This document shows positions 1 to 8,020 of a DNA stretch of 64,000 nt, in pieces. Positions within the stretch are counted from its first letter, which is position 1; each line of letters starts with the position of its first letter. This DNA comes from Entamoeba invadens IP1 (Eukaryota; Evosea; Mastigamoebida; Endamoebidae), in NCBI RefSeq assembly GCF_000330505.1, contig NW_004191722.1:193713-257712 (forward strand), in the 5' to 3' direction. The translations under genes and the position numbers were made by a program. The notes under the pieces were generated by a model. It had not been told where the DNA came from and did not search any database. It saw only the letters and a list, made by a program, of their open reading frames with translations.

Positions 1-1624
1 AGAACCCATTTTTGGCATGAGGAGAATAGACCGCGGATCGAACAGCCGCGACGTATAATCCGATTGGGTCCCAAGCCAAATAGTTCATATTCTCAATTGG
101 GACTTTCTTTAAATAGACCATCTTATCTGTGTTATAGAAATACAAGAAAGGTTCTGGTGTTCCGATACCGGAGATAATGAGGAATTGGCCATTTGGCGAA
201 TATGAAAGTCCTTTGGCTTCGATTTCCTTTGTTTGCATAACAATCTTGATTTCCTTAGTAGTGATGTCGTAGCAATAATATGACGGGAATTGATTGTCTT
301 GTCCCTTTTTGTTCTTGTGATAGACCAAAGCAGACATTTGGAAGCGAGTTGGGTTGAGTGCAAAGGCCAAAGGACTTGCATTGAGATCGACAGAAGCGAC
401 AGTGATCTCCTTGTCCAATGAAAAGACGACAAATGTGGTCTTTGTGGGTTTCAAACAGCGAACCACCAATTTCTTACCAGATGGATGCCACATGAATTGT
501 GCGTCTCTCAAGGAGAAGACAATGTGTTTATATATCACTTCGCCAGTCTCGACGTTGTAAAAGTAGAAAAATGTTTTTGAATTGTTTTTCTGTGCCGCGT
601 CGTGGTAAGCCACTAATATGTTCTGCTTTGGACTCCACGAAAGTTGGTCAATTTCAGTTTCAAAAGTGACCAACTTGTTCCCAAGTAACTGAAGGACTGG
701 TGTTGTATAGATTTCAACTGAGCATGGGTCGACCTCAGAGATCCTCGCTAAGTACTTTTCATCGTGTGAAAATTGGACAAGATCTTTCCCAATGGGACTC
801 AACACTTTTTCTTTTATGATCTTTTCTGTAACGCTCTTCGCAGTCGTCGGTTTGATATCAAAATATTTCACACCTTTAATAAATCGTCTATCCCATACTA
901 TCACATGTTTCCCGTCTTTCGCATAAGGCGAGTACGTCGCAATGAAAGTGTCATAAGGGGAAATGGTGACATGTGTCATCCCGGGATGAGGAAATTGGAA
1001 TTTCTTCTTGTTATCGGGTTGTTGTACGATGAGTCCTTTATCCGTCACTGCATACAAGAAAGTCCCTGCAGGGGAGAACGCAACATTAGTCGAGCCAAAC
1101 GGCTGTTCTTCTGTCAGTGTTGGCTCAGTCGGAATAGTAGGGTTTTCCCATCCTAGGGTTATACTCTTCCCATACTCGAATAAGGCGAAACACTCGTTCC
1201 CGTTGATATATTTCTCGTCTTTAAGCCACCCCTTAAAGTCGTTCACTTCGATTGGGTTAAAGATCATTGGAGTATACTCGTCGCTTTCCTTTAAAATCGC
1301 GTCGATCTCCTTTTTAGTATAAAACTTGAGTGTATTGTTATTATCAAATTTCAACTCGATGTATCGCGACTTGAATCGCATAGCGGCAGCATCATCTTTG
1401 AAATCAACAAACCCTACTCCTGTGGTCTTGTTTGTGGCTTTGTCTATATAGATCTCTACGTTCGAGGGGTGATCTGAAAGCTCGGCACCGTTCTTTAATA
1501 AGACCATTTTGCGAAAGAACAGCGTCAACTTCGGAACTACATTCGCCCCGACTCCTGTTGGTAAACCATCACAAATAAGGACTGATCCTTGTGTCACAGT
1601 TGGTTGTTGCTTTGCAGCAGACAT
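1..1624 (-). CDS. Translation initiation factor eIF3 subunit B (PRT1-like), 3' end cut by window edge
   Basis: An open frame runs from an ATG at 1624 leftwards off the window with no stop, about 541 codons. eIF3b is the scaffold of the eIF3 complex on the 40S subunit in the cytoplasm. The N-terminal part is an RRM, with GVGFVDF as the RNP1-like strand and IYIDKATNKTTGVGF typical of PRT1. It is followed by WD40-like repeats, for example VAFSPAGTFLYAVTD, FSHDEKYLARIS, LSWSPKQNILVAY and LSYSPNGQFLIISG, as in the family beta-propeller. The start is the first ATG, about 20 codons before the RRM. The C-terminal helical part lies outside the window. Called from recognised family pattern; no alignment was run. 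Confidence 0.88.
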   Translation of the reverse strand, partial: MSAAKQQPTVTQGSVLICDGLPTGVGANVVPKLTLFFRKMVLLKNGAELSDHPSNVEIYIDKATNKTTGVGFVDFKDDAAAMRFKSRYIELKFDNNNTLKFYTKKEIDAILKESDEYTPMIFNPIEVNDFKGWLKDEKYINGNECFALFEYGKSITLGWENPTIPTEPTLTEEQPFGSTNVAFSPAGTFLYAVTDKGLIVQQPDNKKKFQFPHPGMTHVTISPYDTFIATYSPYAKDGKHVIVWDRRFIKGVKYFDIKPTTAKSVTEKIIKEKVLSPIGKDLVQFSHDEKYLARISEVDPCSVEIYTTPVLQLLGNKLVTFETEIDQLSWSPKQNILVAYHDAAQKNNSKTFFYFYNVETGEVIYKHIVFSLRDAQFMWHPSGKKLVVRCLKPTKTTFVVFSLDKEITVASVDLNASPLAFALNPTRFQMSALVYHKNKKGQDNQFPSYYCYDITTKEIKIVMQTKEIEAKGLSYSPNGQFLIISGIGTPEPFLYFYNTDKMVYLKKVPIENMNYLAWDPIGLYVAAVRSAVYSPHAKNGF

Positions 1625-1823
1625 CGTCTGGGATAACCCTGGTTTCTTTCTTCAATTTGCAGGTTACTATTCATATTAATTAAGTTTATTATAAGTATAG
1701 TTTGTTTCCCATGTCAACTATTTAATATAGTATTTTACTATTTATATTACCAGAATGGACACATTTGATAAAAACGATGAAAGGAACAAAAAGGATTTGA
1801 TAACAAACAAATTAATGGATGAG

Positions 1824-2096
1824 TCAAAAAGGACGTTCGTTTCGATTCATTGCATAATCACGAGCTCTGATTTCTAATGGGGTTGTGTATGAGTATTCGG
1901 GCATACAAGAAATGTTTTGGAACGTACATTGGCCACTTTGAGGTGCTTTGAAGAGCGCTTTCTTACTTCCTTGGTGCTCGAGATCAATAACAATTTTGTC
2001 TGTAACAAATTCATTCATTTCGACTTCATCTGTGAATAAATATGGGGGTGGTACGGTTGGGATAATACGCCATATGGTAGTTGCGTTGTTGTTCAT
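1824..2096 (-). CDS. Small protein of unknown function (90 aa)
   Basis: ATG at 2096, stop at 1824. The sequence is proline-rich near the start (PTVPPPYLF) and has a mixed, protein-like composition (DEVEMNEFVTDKIVIDLEHQ), not the low complexity usual for chance ORFs in AT-rich spacers. It lies between two minus-strand genes (eIF3b and the RRM protein) in the same orientation. I do not recognise a family. Overlapping plus-strand ORFs at 1948-2386 look less protein-like. It could still be a chance ORF. Confidence 0.45.
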   Translation of the reverse strand: MNNNATTIWRIIPTVPPPYLFTDEVEMNEFVTDKIVIDLEHQGSKKALFKAPQSGQCTFQNISCMPEYSYTTPLEIRARDYAMNRNERPF

Positions 2097-2232
2097 TTTC
2101 TCTGGATTTTCCTGTTCTTTTTGCCATTTTTCCCCAAAAAATTCAAAACAAATTTCGTTCTATGAATTTTGGTTTTGAACGCCGAAACAGAAAAAGTGAA
2201 TTAAAAATGAGTGAACAACCACAACGTACCCC

Positions 2233-2976
2233 TCACTTCTTACTTAACCCCATCTTGGTCATGTCTGAATATTCTCGGCGGTCATACCTCTCACATCCAT
2301 TTTTTATATCATCCCGAGGAAAGTCTCGATACTCACGTAGACGTTCATCAGCCCTCTCGTATTTCACACCCTCAAACATGTTATAATGTGTGTCCCCCCT
2401 CTTCTCGCTTTTTCCGTAGCTATCCCTCCCATGACTTTTTTCTTCAAACCTCTCCCCATCTCGTTCTCGATTTTGATAGCTTAACTGTTCTCTCATTCTG
2501 CCATCGACACTCTCTTTCTCAACCTCGTTCCGTCTATTTCGATCTCGGTCAAGTGGTTCGAAGTTACAATCATCAAAGTCATCATATCTCGAACTAATCC
2601 CATTAGAACTGTAAAAACCAAACCTCCCCCCTCTCTCTGGCTTCCGCTCATCAAGCAACTCACTCCTCCGACTTTCCCGACTTCTACTCCGACTCCTTGG
2701 CCTTTCTCCATCTCTCCTTCCCTCCTTCTCACGTCGTTCCGTAGCTAAGTCAACTCGAATGTGCCGCCCCATAAACGTACTCCGGTTCGCATCTCCCAAC
2801 GCGCGATTCGCACACTCAACAGTTTCAAATTCAACATACCCAAACCCTTTACTCCGACCAACTACACTCTCCATAACAACTACATCAACAACACGCCCAT
2901 AGCGCTGGAAATACTCTTTCAGTTCAAAGTTCCGCGTCTGGTACGACAAATTCCCGACAAACAGCCGCCGACTCAT
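2233..2976 (-). CDS. SR-like RNA-binding protein with one RRM
   Basis: 247 residues from an ATG at 2976. One N-terminal RRM is clear: RNP2 is LFVGNL (residues 5-10) and RNP1 is KGFGYVEF (43-50). A long charged tail follows, with RSRSRSRESRR and many R/E/D/S residues, the composition of SR and SR-related splicing proteins. The likely role is nuclear pre-mRNA splicing or mRNA handling; exact orthology is not clear. The tail (about residue 80 onwards) is low complexity and should not be used to infer homology. No intron is seen. Confidence 0.8.
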   Translation of the reverse strand: MSRRLFVGNLSYQTRNFELKEYFQRYGRVVDVVVMESVVGRSKGFGYVEFETVECANRALGDANRSTFMGRHIRVDLATERREKEGRRDGERPRSRSRSRESRRSELLDERKPERGGRFGFYSSNGISSRYDDFDDCNFEPLDRDRNRRNEVEKESVDGRMREQLSYQNRERDGERFEEKSHGRDSYGKSEKRGDTHYNMFEGVKYERADERLREYRDFPRDDIKNGCERYDRREYSDMTKMGLSKK

Positions 2977-3388
2977 TATTATTTAGTTCACCAGTTTTCT
3001 TTTTACCATCTTCTTTTCTATTTGGCATTTTTTGTTGAGAAAAGTAAAGTTTATTTTTCTTCATTTCATACCATTCGATTCTTATTAATTTATTTATCTT
3101 TGTTTTAAAACAATTAAAGTTTTTTAATTGTCATTGAAGACTTTTGACTCGAATTGTGATTTCTCACAAGTTTGAAAAATCAAAATAAAAAAGTTCAATT
3201 TTTTACTTCCAAATTTTTTTTTCAATACGGTAATAGTTTGATTTATTTTACAATAATATATTAGTAAATTGAGATGAACAAAAATAGAAAATAGACAATC
3301 CATTAAAATATATATAGATTTAATTATAGTATATTTATTATAATGTTATAGTAACTAGACATTGAGAGTAAAAAGAAATACGAACAAG
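2977..3388. other. Intergenic, AT-rich
   Basis: Spacer between the start of the RRM gene and the 3' end of histone H2A. T-rich close to the RRM gene start, then A/T-rich. No ORF, RNA gene or repeat that I can support. Confidence 0.6.
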
Positions 3389-3898
3389 TTAGACCACCTG
3401 GGACTGAGCTGGTTTCTTCTTTCCCTTTGTGTTAACAGCAGTTGGGACATTAGGGAATACACCACCATTGATGATAGTGACGTCTTTAAGCAAGTCGTTC
3501 AACTCGAGATCTGATCTGACTGCGAGTTGGATATGTCTTGGTGTGATTCTAGTCTTTCCAAAGTCTTTTGCTTGTCCGCCAGCAAGTTCCAAAACTTCAG
3601 CGACCAAGTACTCAATGACAGCCGTCAAGTAAACTGATGCCATTTTGTTGACATGTTCTCCATATCTTCCTTTCTTCAATGCCGCATGAATTCTCGCAAC
3701 TGGAAATTGGAGGCCCGCCTTCTTTGACAAAGTGTTCTTCTTTCCTTCCTCGTCAACCTTCTTTGTCTTCTTATCAGTCGATTTGCGCGGTTTCTTCTCG
3801 ACTTTCTCTTTCTTGACCTTTTTCGCCTCTTCTGCAGCCTTTTTGTCGGTCGCAACTACTTCTTTCACTTCCTCCTTTGCAATTTCTTTGTCAGCCAT
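3389..3898 (-). CDS. Histone H2A with an unusually long N-terminal tail
   Basis: ATG at 3898 gives 169 residues; the frame extends to 3913 only through a TTG, so 3898 is preferred. The histone fold is clear: [49 protein letters not shown] and a C-terminal GGVFPN. Canonical H2A reaches the GLQFPV segment about 20 residues in; here it starts near residue 62. The tail before it is rich in K, E and A ([20 protein letters not shown]). The C-terminal acidic-patch segment reads DLELN where most H2As have DEELN, so one patch acid is missing, while AEVLELAG keeps the two upstream acids. It acts in nucleosomes. Whether it is the major H2A or a variant cannot be told from one gene. Confidence 0.92.
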   Translation of the reverse strand: MADKEIAKEEVKEVVATDKKAAEEAKKVKKEKVEKKPRKSTDKKTKKVDEEGKKNTLSKKAGLQFPVARIHAALKKGRYGEHVNKMASVYLTAVIEYLVAEVLELAGGQAKDFGKTRITPRHIQLAVRSDLELNDLLKDVTIINGGVFPNVPTAVNTKGKKKPAQSQVV

Positions 3899-4643
3899 GT
3901 GTTCAGTACACAATTTGATTTGCTAGTTTGGTACTTCCTTTTATAGTGATCAAAGTCTCTTTTTGAACCCTCTGATTCGGGATTTCATCGCAAACTATTG
4001 TTTACTATTTAATATAGTTTTATCTTACAAAAATCTCAACTCTAACGAATAACCCTTGAACTATGGTTCACTCTATTTTGCCATATTGTTATTATAATAC
4101 ACAATTATAAAGTAAATTGACGGGTTTTAATAGCTAATAGTAAAAAGTGATACAAATTGATTATCAAGTTTAAAAATAGTAATAATAAGTAAATTGTAAG
4201 TATAAAATTGGGAAATATGCTTAATAAAACTTATTTTGAGATTGTAATTTTATCTCTTTTTGGTTTATTTGATAAAAAAAATAGTATATTACTATTATTT
4301 ATAATTAAAATAATAATTTTAAAACTATCCAAATATTAATTAATTTTTTAATAAATATAATTAATACAATTGCTAAAAAATAAAAACAATTATATATTTT
4401 TAATACATAATAATAATATATAGTATTATTTTAATATTGATTTGGTCAAGTAAAAATATACTAATAATATTATTATTTAGTATATTTAATAATATTATTA
4501 ATTTAGTAATTTGACATTGAAGTAAATAATTAAATAATAATAAGAAGAATTAAAAATTTGTTATTATTCTTGAATTAAATAATAATTAATAATATAATAA
4601 CAAGACCAAACAAATGGATAATAAAGAATTCAATTTGGGTGTT
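3899..4643. other. Intergenic, extremely AT-rich
   Basis: Between the H2A start and the ketoacyl-CoA synthase stop. From about 4240 to 4620 it is nearly all A and T, with short irregular TAATAA-type runs. No gene seen. Confidence 0.6.
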
Positions 4644-6194
4644 TTAATTGCATATCTTTCTCCAAACACATGAGTTACATTTCAGTCCACTACCGAACGC
4701 CACCTGCCAAACAAGATCACCCTTTTTCAGTGTTTCAATTCTTTCGATGAATTTCATTTCATACCAGACCGAGCTTGATGAAGTGTTTCCGACTCTGTAT
4801 AACGTTGATCTTGAAGGCATACAGTCCTCGTCTGTTAATTTCAAGTTATCTTGCAACCCGTCGATGATAGCTCTTCCTCCAGCATGGATACAATACGCTT
4901 GGAAAGTTTCTCTGAAGTTAGGCATGAATTCCTCTCCTTTAGCTGTCTTCCCGAGTTTTTTCTTAATGAAGAAGATGACGAAGTTAATCATGTCTCTATA
5001 TGAAATGACTTGTGGCATTAAAATGCCCATGTTTTGTGTTAATGCTCGAGTGACGCACTTCAACAATTCTCTTCCGATCTTCACGCCGACCTTTCCATCT
5101 TTGTCTTCATATTGGAAGACTGCCTTATATGAGTCATCGAACTTCCCGTGGTGAATTCTGACGGTGGTCAACAATTCAAATTTGGCTTTGTTGAGCCACT
5201 TTCTCTTATTAGAAAGTAATATAGCAGCACCGCCCATTCTGAATAAAGTGTTAGAAATTAACATACCCTTCTCTTTCCCATCATACCAATTCTGTGTGAT
5301 ATTTTCAGTTGAGAAGACCAAAAGGTTAATATTGGGGTAGACATTCAAAAGATCTCTGGCTAAGTCGATGGAGACCAATCCCGCACTACACCCCATCCCC
5401 GCCAAATTATAGTTCTTGCATGTTGGTTTCAATTTGTACATGTTCATTAACATGGCACTGATCGATGGAGTTGGGTTGAACAAGGAACAATTGCAAATGA
5501 CGATATCAATGTCCTTTTGGGGATTAATTTTGGTTTGCTCAAATAACTGATCGCAGCAGTTCTTCATCACAATTTCACATTCTTCACGTGAAAGAGCCAT
5601 TGTAGTCTTAAATGGATATTGATGGAAGGGGCGTGGCAAATACGTCTCATCACCAAGTCCAGTTCTGTAAAGTAATTTACACTGGAAGTCGATATACTCT
5701 TGCTCAAAGAGTCCACATTTCACTATAATGTCTTTGACACCATCAGCTGTCATCTTCAACTCATCGGATGGCCAACAGCAAGCAAAATCTACTAAGAGGA
5801 CTCTTCTTCTTCGAGTGGCCCAGAAGTATATCAACCCACCAACAGCAATCAACACTAAAGCAAACCCTATCAACAAGACCTTTTTGTTCTCTTCTACAAA
5901 GATGCCAGAAGACAAGTCTAAGTAACTCTTCCAAAATTTGAATATTTTTAAGACGATCAATGTTGGGATAGTAATTAAGACTAATTTTACTATAATGTCT
6001 ATAGCTTTGGTCAATGGAGAACCCCTATTCACGTTGTCTTTCAAACTCTTCAAAATAGGGTTTTGCTCGCCAATCGACTTAGGGTACCAATACGGCTTTA
6101 AGTATTTCTCTTTCTCATCTACAACCTTTGGCTTTGGGGCTTCTTCCTTTACCTTTGGTTCGGTAACAGCCGGTGTTTGAGCTGATTCACTCAT
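4644..6194 (-). CDS. 3-ketoacyl-CoA synthase, FAE1/KCS type (very-long-chain fatty acid elongase)
   Basis: 516 residues from the ATG at 6194; the frame extends to 6230 only through a TTG. It condenses malonyl-CoA with a fatty acyl-CoA on the ER membrane, the first step of elongation. Two hydrophobic segments lie near the N-terminus (about residues 60-80 and 95-115). The catalytic triad of the KCS family is visible: Cys269 in GMGCSAG, His437 in IHAGGR and Asn470 in GNTSSSS. The spacing 168/33 equals that I recall for plant FAE1 (C223, H391, N424). FNPTPS just before the Cys is also family-like. This is the plant/protist type, not the animal/fungal ELO type. It is divergent from PSMB3 across a roughly 600-bp spacer. 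Confidence 0.92.
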   Translation of the reverse strand: MSESAQTPAVTEPKVKEEAPKPKVVDEKEKYLKPYWYPKSIGEQNPILKSLKDNVNRGSPLTKAIDIIVKLVLITIPTLIVLKIFKFWKSYLDLSSGIFVEENKKVLLIGFALVLIAVGGLIYFWATRRRRVLLVDFACCWPSDELKMTADGVKDIIVKCGLFEQEYIDFQCKLLYRTGLGDETYLPRPFHQYPFKTTMALSREECEIVMKNCCDQLFEQTKINPQKDIDIVICNCSLFNPTPSISAMLMNMYKLKPTCKNYNLAGMGCSAGLVSIDLARDLLNVYPNINLLVFSTENITQNWYDGKEKGMLISNTLFRMGGAAILLSNKRKWLNKAKFELLTTVRIHHGKFDDSYKAVFQYEDKDGKVGVKIGRELLKCVTRALTQNMGILMPQVISYRDMINFVIFFIKKKLGKTAKGEEFMPNFRETFQAYCIHAGGRAIIDGLQDNLKLTDEDCMPSRSTLYRVGNTSSSSVWYEMKFIERIETLKKGDLVWQVAFGSGLKCNSCVWRKICN

Positions 6195-6790
6195 AAATCT
6201 GATTCTTTGAAAGTTTGGTGGGGTTTTCAAAGGGTTTTCCTCCTATTTTTATGAGGAACTCGTTTTCTTGGCAGCTGTGGGTGGCTTATTTGTTTCAAAA
6301 CAAGAGTTACTTATTTTATTATTTAATTTAATTCACTAATAACTCATTTATGGTTTGCTAAGAACTGGGCGATTTTTTTCGAAACCACACATTTTTCAGT
6401 TCGCTGTCGTAAAAAGAGACAACACCGCGACATTCGTGAAGTGCTGACAGTTTGTGGCAATCAAATTCGCACTTCCCGCCCATTTGTGCATTTTCCCCTC
6501 TCCATAATTTTCTTTCTTCTCCACTTTTCGACTTTTTCAGTCAAATTTTTTATTTTTCTTATTGAAAAAATTTGTCCTGTTCTTCTCATAATTTCGCAAT
6601 AACATTTTTGAGTTTATAAAATGTTTTGTATCACATTTAAAGAAATAAATTGTTTTATATAACATTTTTATACCATAAAAAGAAAAGTGAATAGAACTTC
6701 AAAAAAGAAAAACTTCAAAGGGATGCCAAATAATAATAAAAAAAAATAAGAGAAAAGAACTTAAAGAACTTGAGAAATTAAAGAGTGTAA
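6195..6790. other. Divergent intergenic region between KCS and PSMB3
   Basis: Probably holds both promoters. The PSMB3 side is A-rich right up to the ATG. No ORF or RNA gene recognised. Short ORFs on the opposite strand near 6700-6900 are shadows of PSMB3. Confidence 0.5.
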
Positions 6791-7465
6791 ATGGGTGACA
6801 GTATCGACAATTATAGTGGAGGAATTGCAATTGGGATGTGTGGGAAAAATTGTGTGGCGTTAGCAGCGGATAATCGATATGGTCTTCGTTATCAATTTGC
6901 GTCGTCAAATTTCCATAAAGTGTTTCAGTTGAATGAACATTGTTTAGTTGGTGGGTGTGGGGTCTATGCTGATGTTCAGACGGTGTTTGTTGTTCTCAAG
7001 AATAGATGTTGTGATGGATATGAAGGATGACTTATATGTAGATTCGAACAAATTAAATACGACGCAAACCTGTACAAATTGAGAGAAGGCCGCCCTATCG
7101 GTCCAAGTCAATTGGTGAACGCAACAGCACATCTCTTATTCAGCAAACGATTTAACCCATATTACATGTCACCTATCATCATCGGGTTCGATGACAATGG
7201 AAAGACTTACTGCTCTTCTTATGATTACATCGGCGCACCAGGTGACTACAGATTCGCGGCTGTAGGAACGGGGTGTAATGAGGCAATGGGTGTCTGCGAC
7301 TCATTTTATAAGGAAGATATGGAGCCAGAGGAATTGGTCGAAACAATCGGACAATGCTTGCTGGCTGGAGAAAACAGAGACGCGTTCTCGGGATGGGGCG
7401 TTGAGGTTTATCTCTTGACTAAAGAGGGGTGCACGATTTACAACTTCAAGTCGAGACAGGATTAA
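6791..7465 (+). CDS. 20S proteasome subunit beta-3 (PSMB3), one intron
   Basis: Exon 1 is 6791-6984 and exon 2 is 7042-7465. The 57-nt intron (6985-7041) starts GTTTGT and ends TAG, and is phase 2. Splicing gives 205 residues, the usual beta-3 length, with an uninterrupted core: SGGIAIGMCGKNCVALAADN at the start, DVQTVFEQIKYDANLY across the junction, then YYMSPIIIGFD and GTGCNEAMGVCDSFY. Beta-3 is a non-catalytic ring subunit of the 20S core, so lack of a processed N-terminal Thr is expected. Unspliced, the frame stops at 7030. Confidence 0.93.
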
Positions 7466-7626
7466 TTCATCTCGATCTTTTTTGTCATTTGTGATTGCTT
7501 TATAACTCACTCATCAGAGTTATTTAACTATTAAATATATAAAATGTTTTTAGTATAGTATAGAATACTATTAGTATAGTTTTTTTTTTATTTCAAAAAG
7601 GAAAACTAATAAGTCTTGTTACTACT

Positions 7627-7946
7627 ATGGTTGTTTGTTGTATCATTTTCATTTTTTTAATGCGAAAGTGTCCGTTTGAATATTGTTGACAAGAAATCAC
7701 AAACAGCTCCCAATCAACCTTCTCGAAAACGCACAAGGGAAAACAATTGTTCTTGAACTTAAAAACGGAAACAAATACACGGGAACACTCGAAAAGTGCG
7801 ACAGAATGATGAACCTTCACGTAAAAGACTCGGTTCTCATACAGCCAGACGGCAAGAAGTTTAAAGTTGCGAAGATCATCGTGAAGGGAATGGCCGTGCG
7901 GTGTTTTGCGGTCGACGGCGAGCTGTTGAAAAAGAGTGACAAATGA
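7627..7946 (+). CDS. U6 snRNA-associated Sm-like protein LSM4, start codon on a 2-codon exon
   Basis: The Sm fold is clear: LPINLLENAQGKTIVLELKN (Sm1), GTLEKCDRMMNLHVKD, then a Sm2-like VKGMAVRCF. This matches LSM4 best (LPLxLLxxAQG). The uninterrupted frame has no ATG. The solution is exon 1 ATG GTT (7627-7632), a 74-nt intron (7633-7706, GTTTGT...CAG), and exon 2 from 7707 in phase 0. It gives 81 residues starting MVLPINLL, the position where LSM4 proteins normally begin. The RG-rich tail of many LSM4s is absent. Role: LSM1-7 and LSM2-8 rings in mRNA decay and U6 function. The gene is about 160 nt downstream of PSMB3 on the same strand. Confidence 0.88.
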
Positions 7947-8020
7947 TTTTTGTTCTTTAACATTTTGTTATACATAACATTATAATGCATAAATAGAGAA
8001 AAGCGATCTCAAAAAAAAGG

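Noticed and set aside
1948..2386. Overlapping plus-strand ORFs
   Set aside because: They lie antisense to the small unknown gene and to the RRM gene 3' end and read as low-complexity Ser/Phe/Tyr text.
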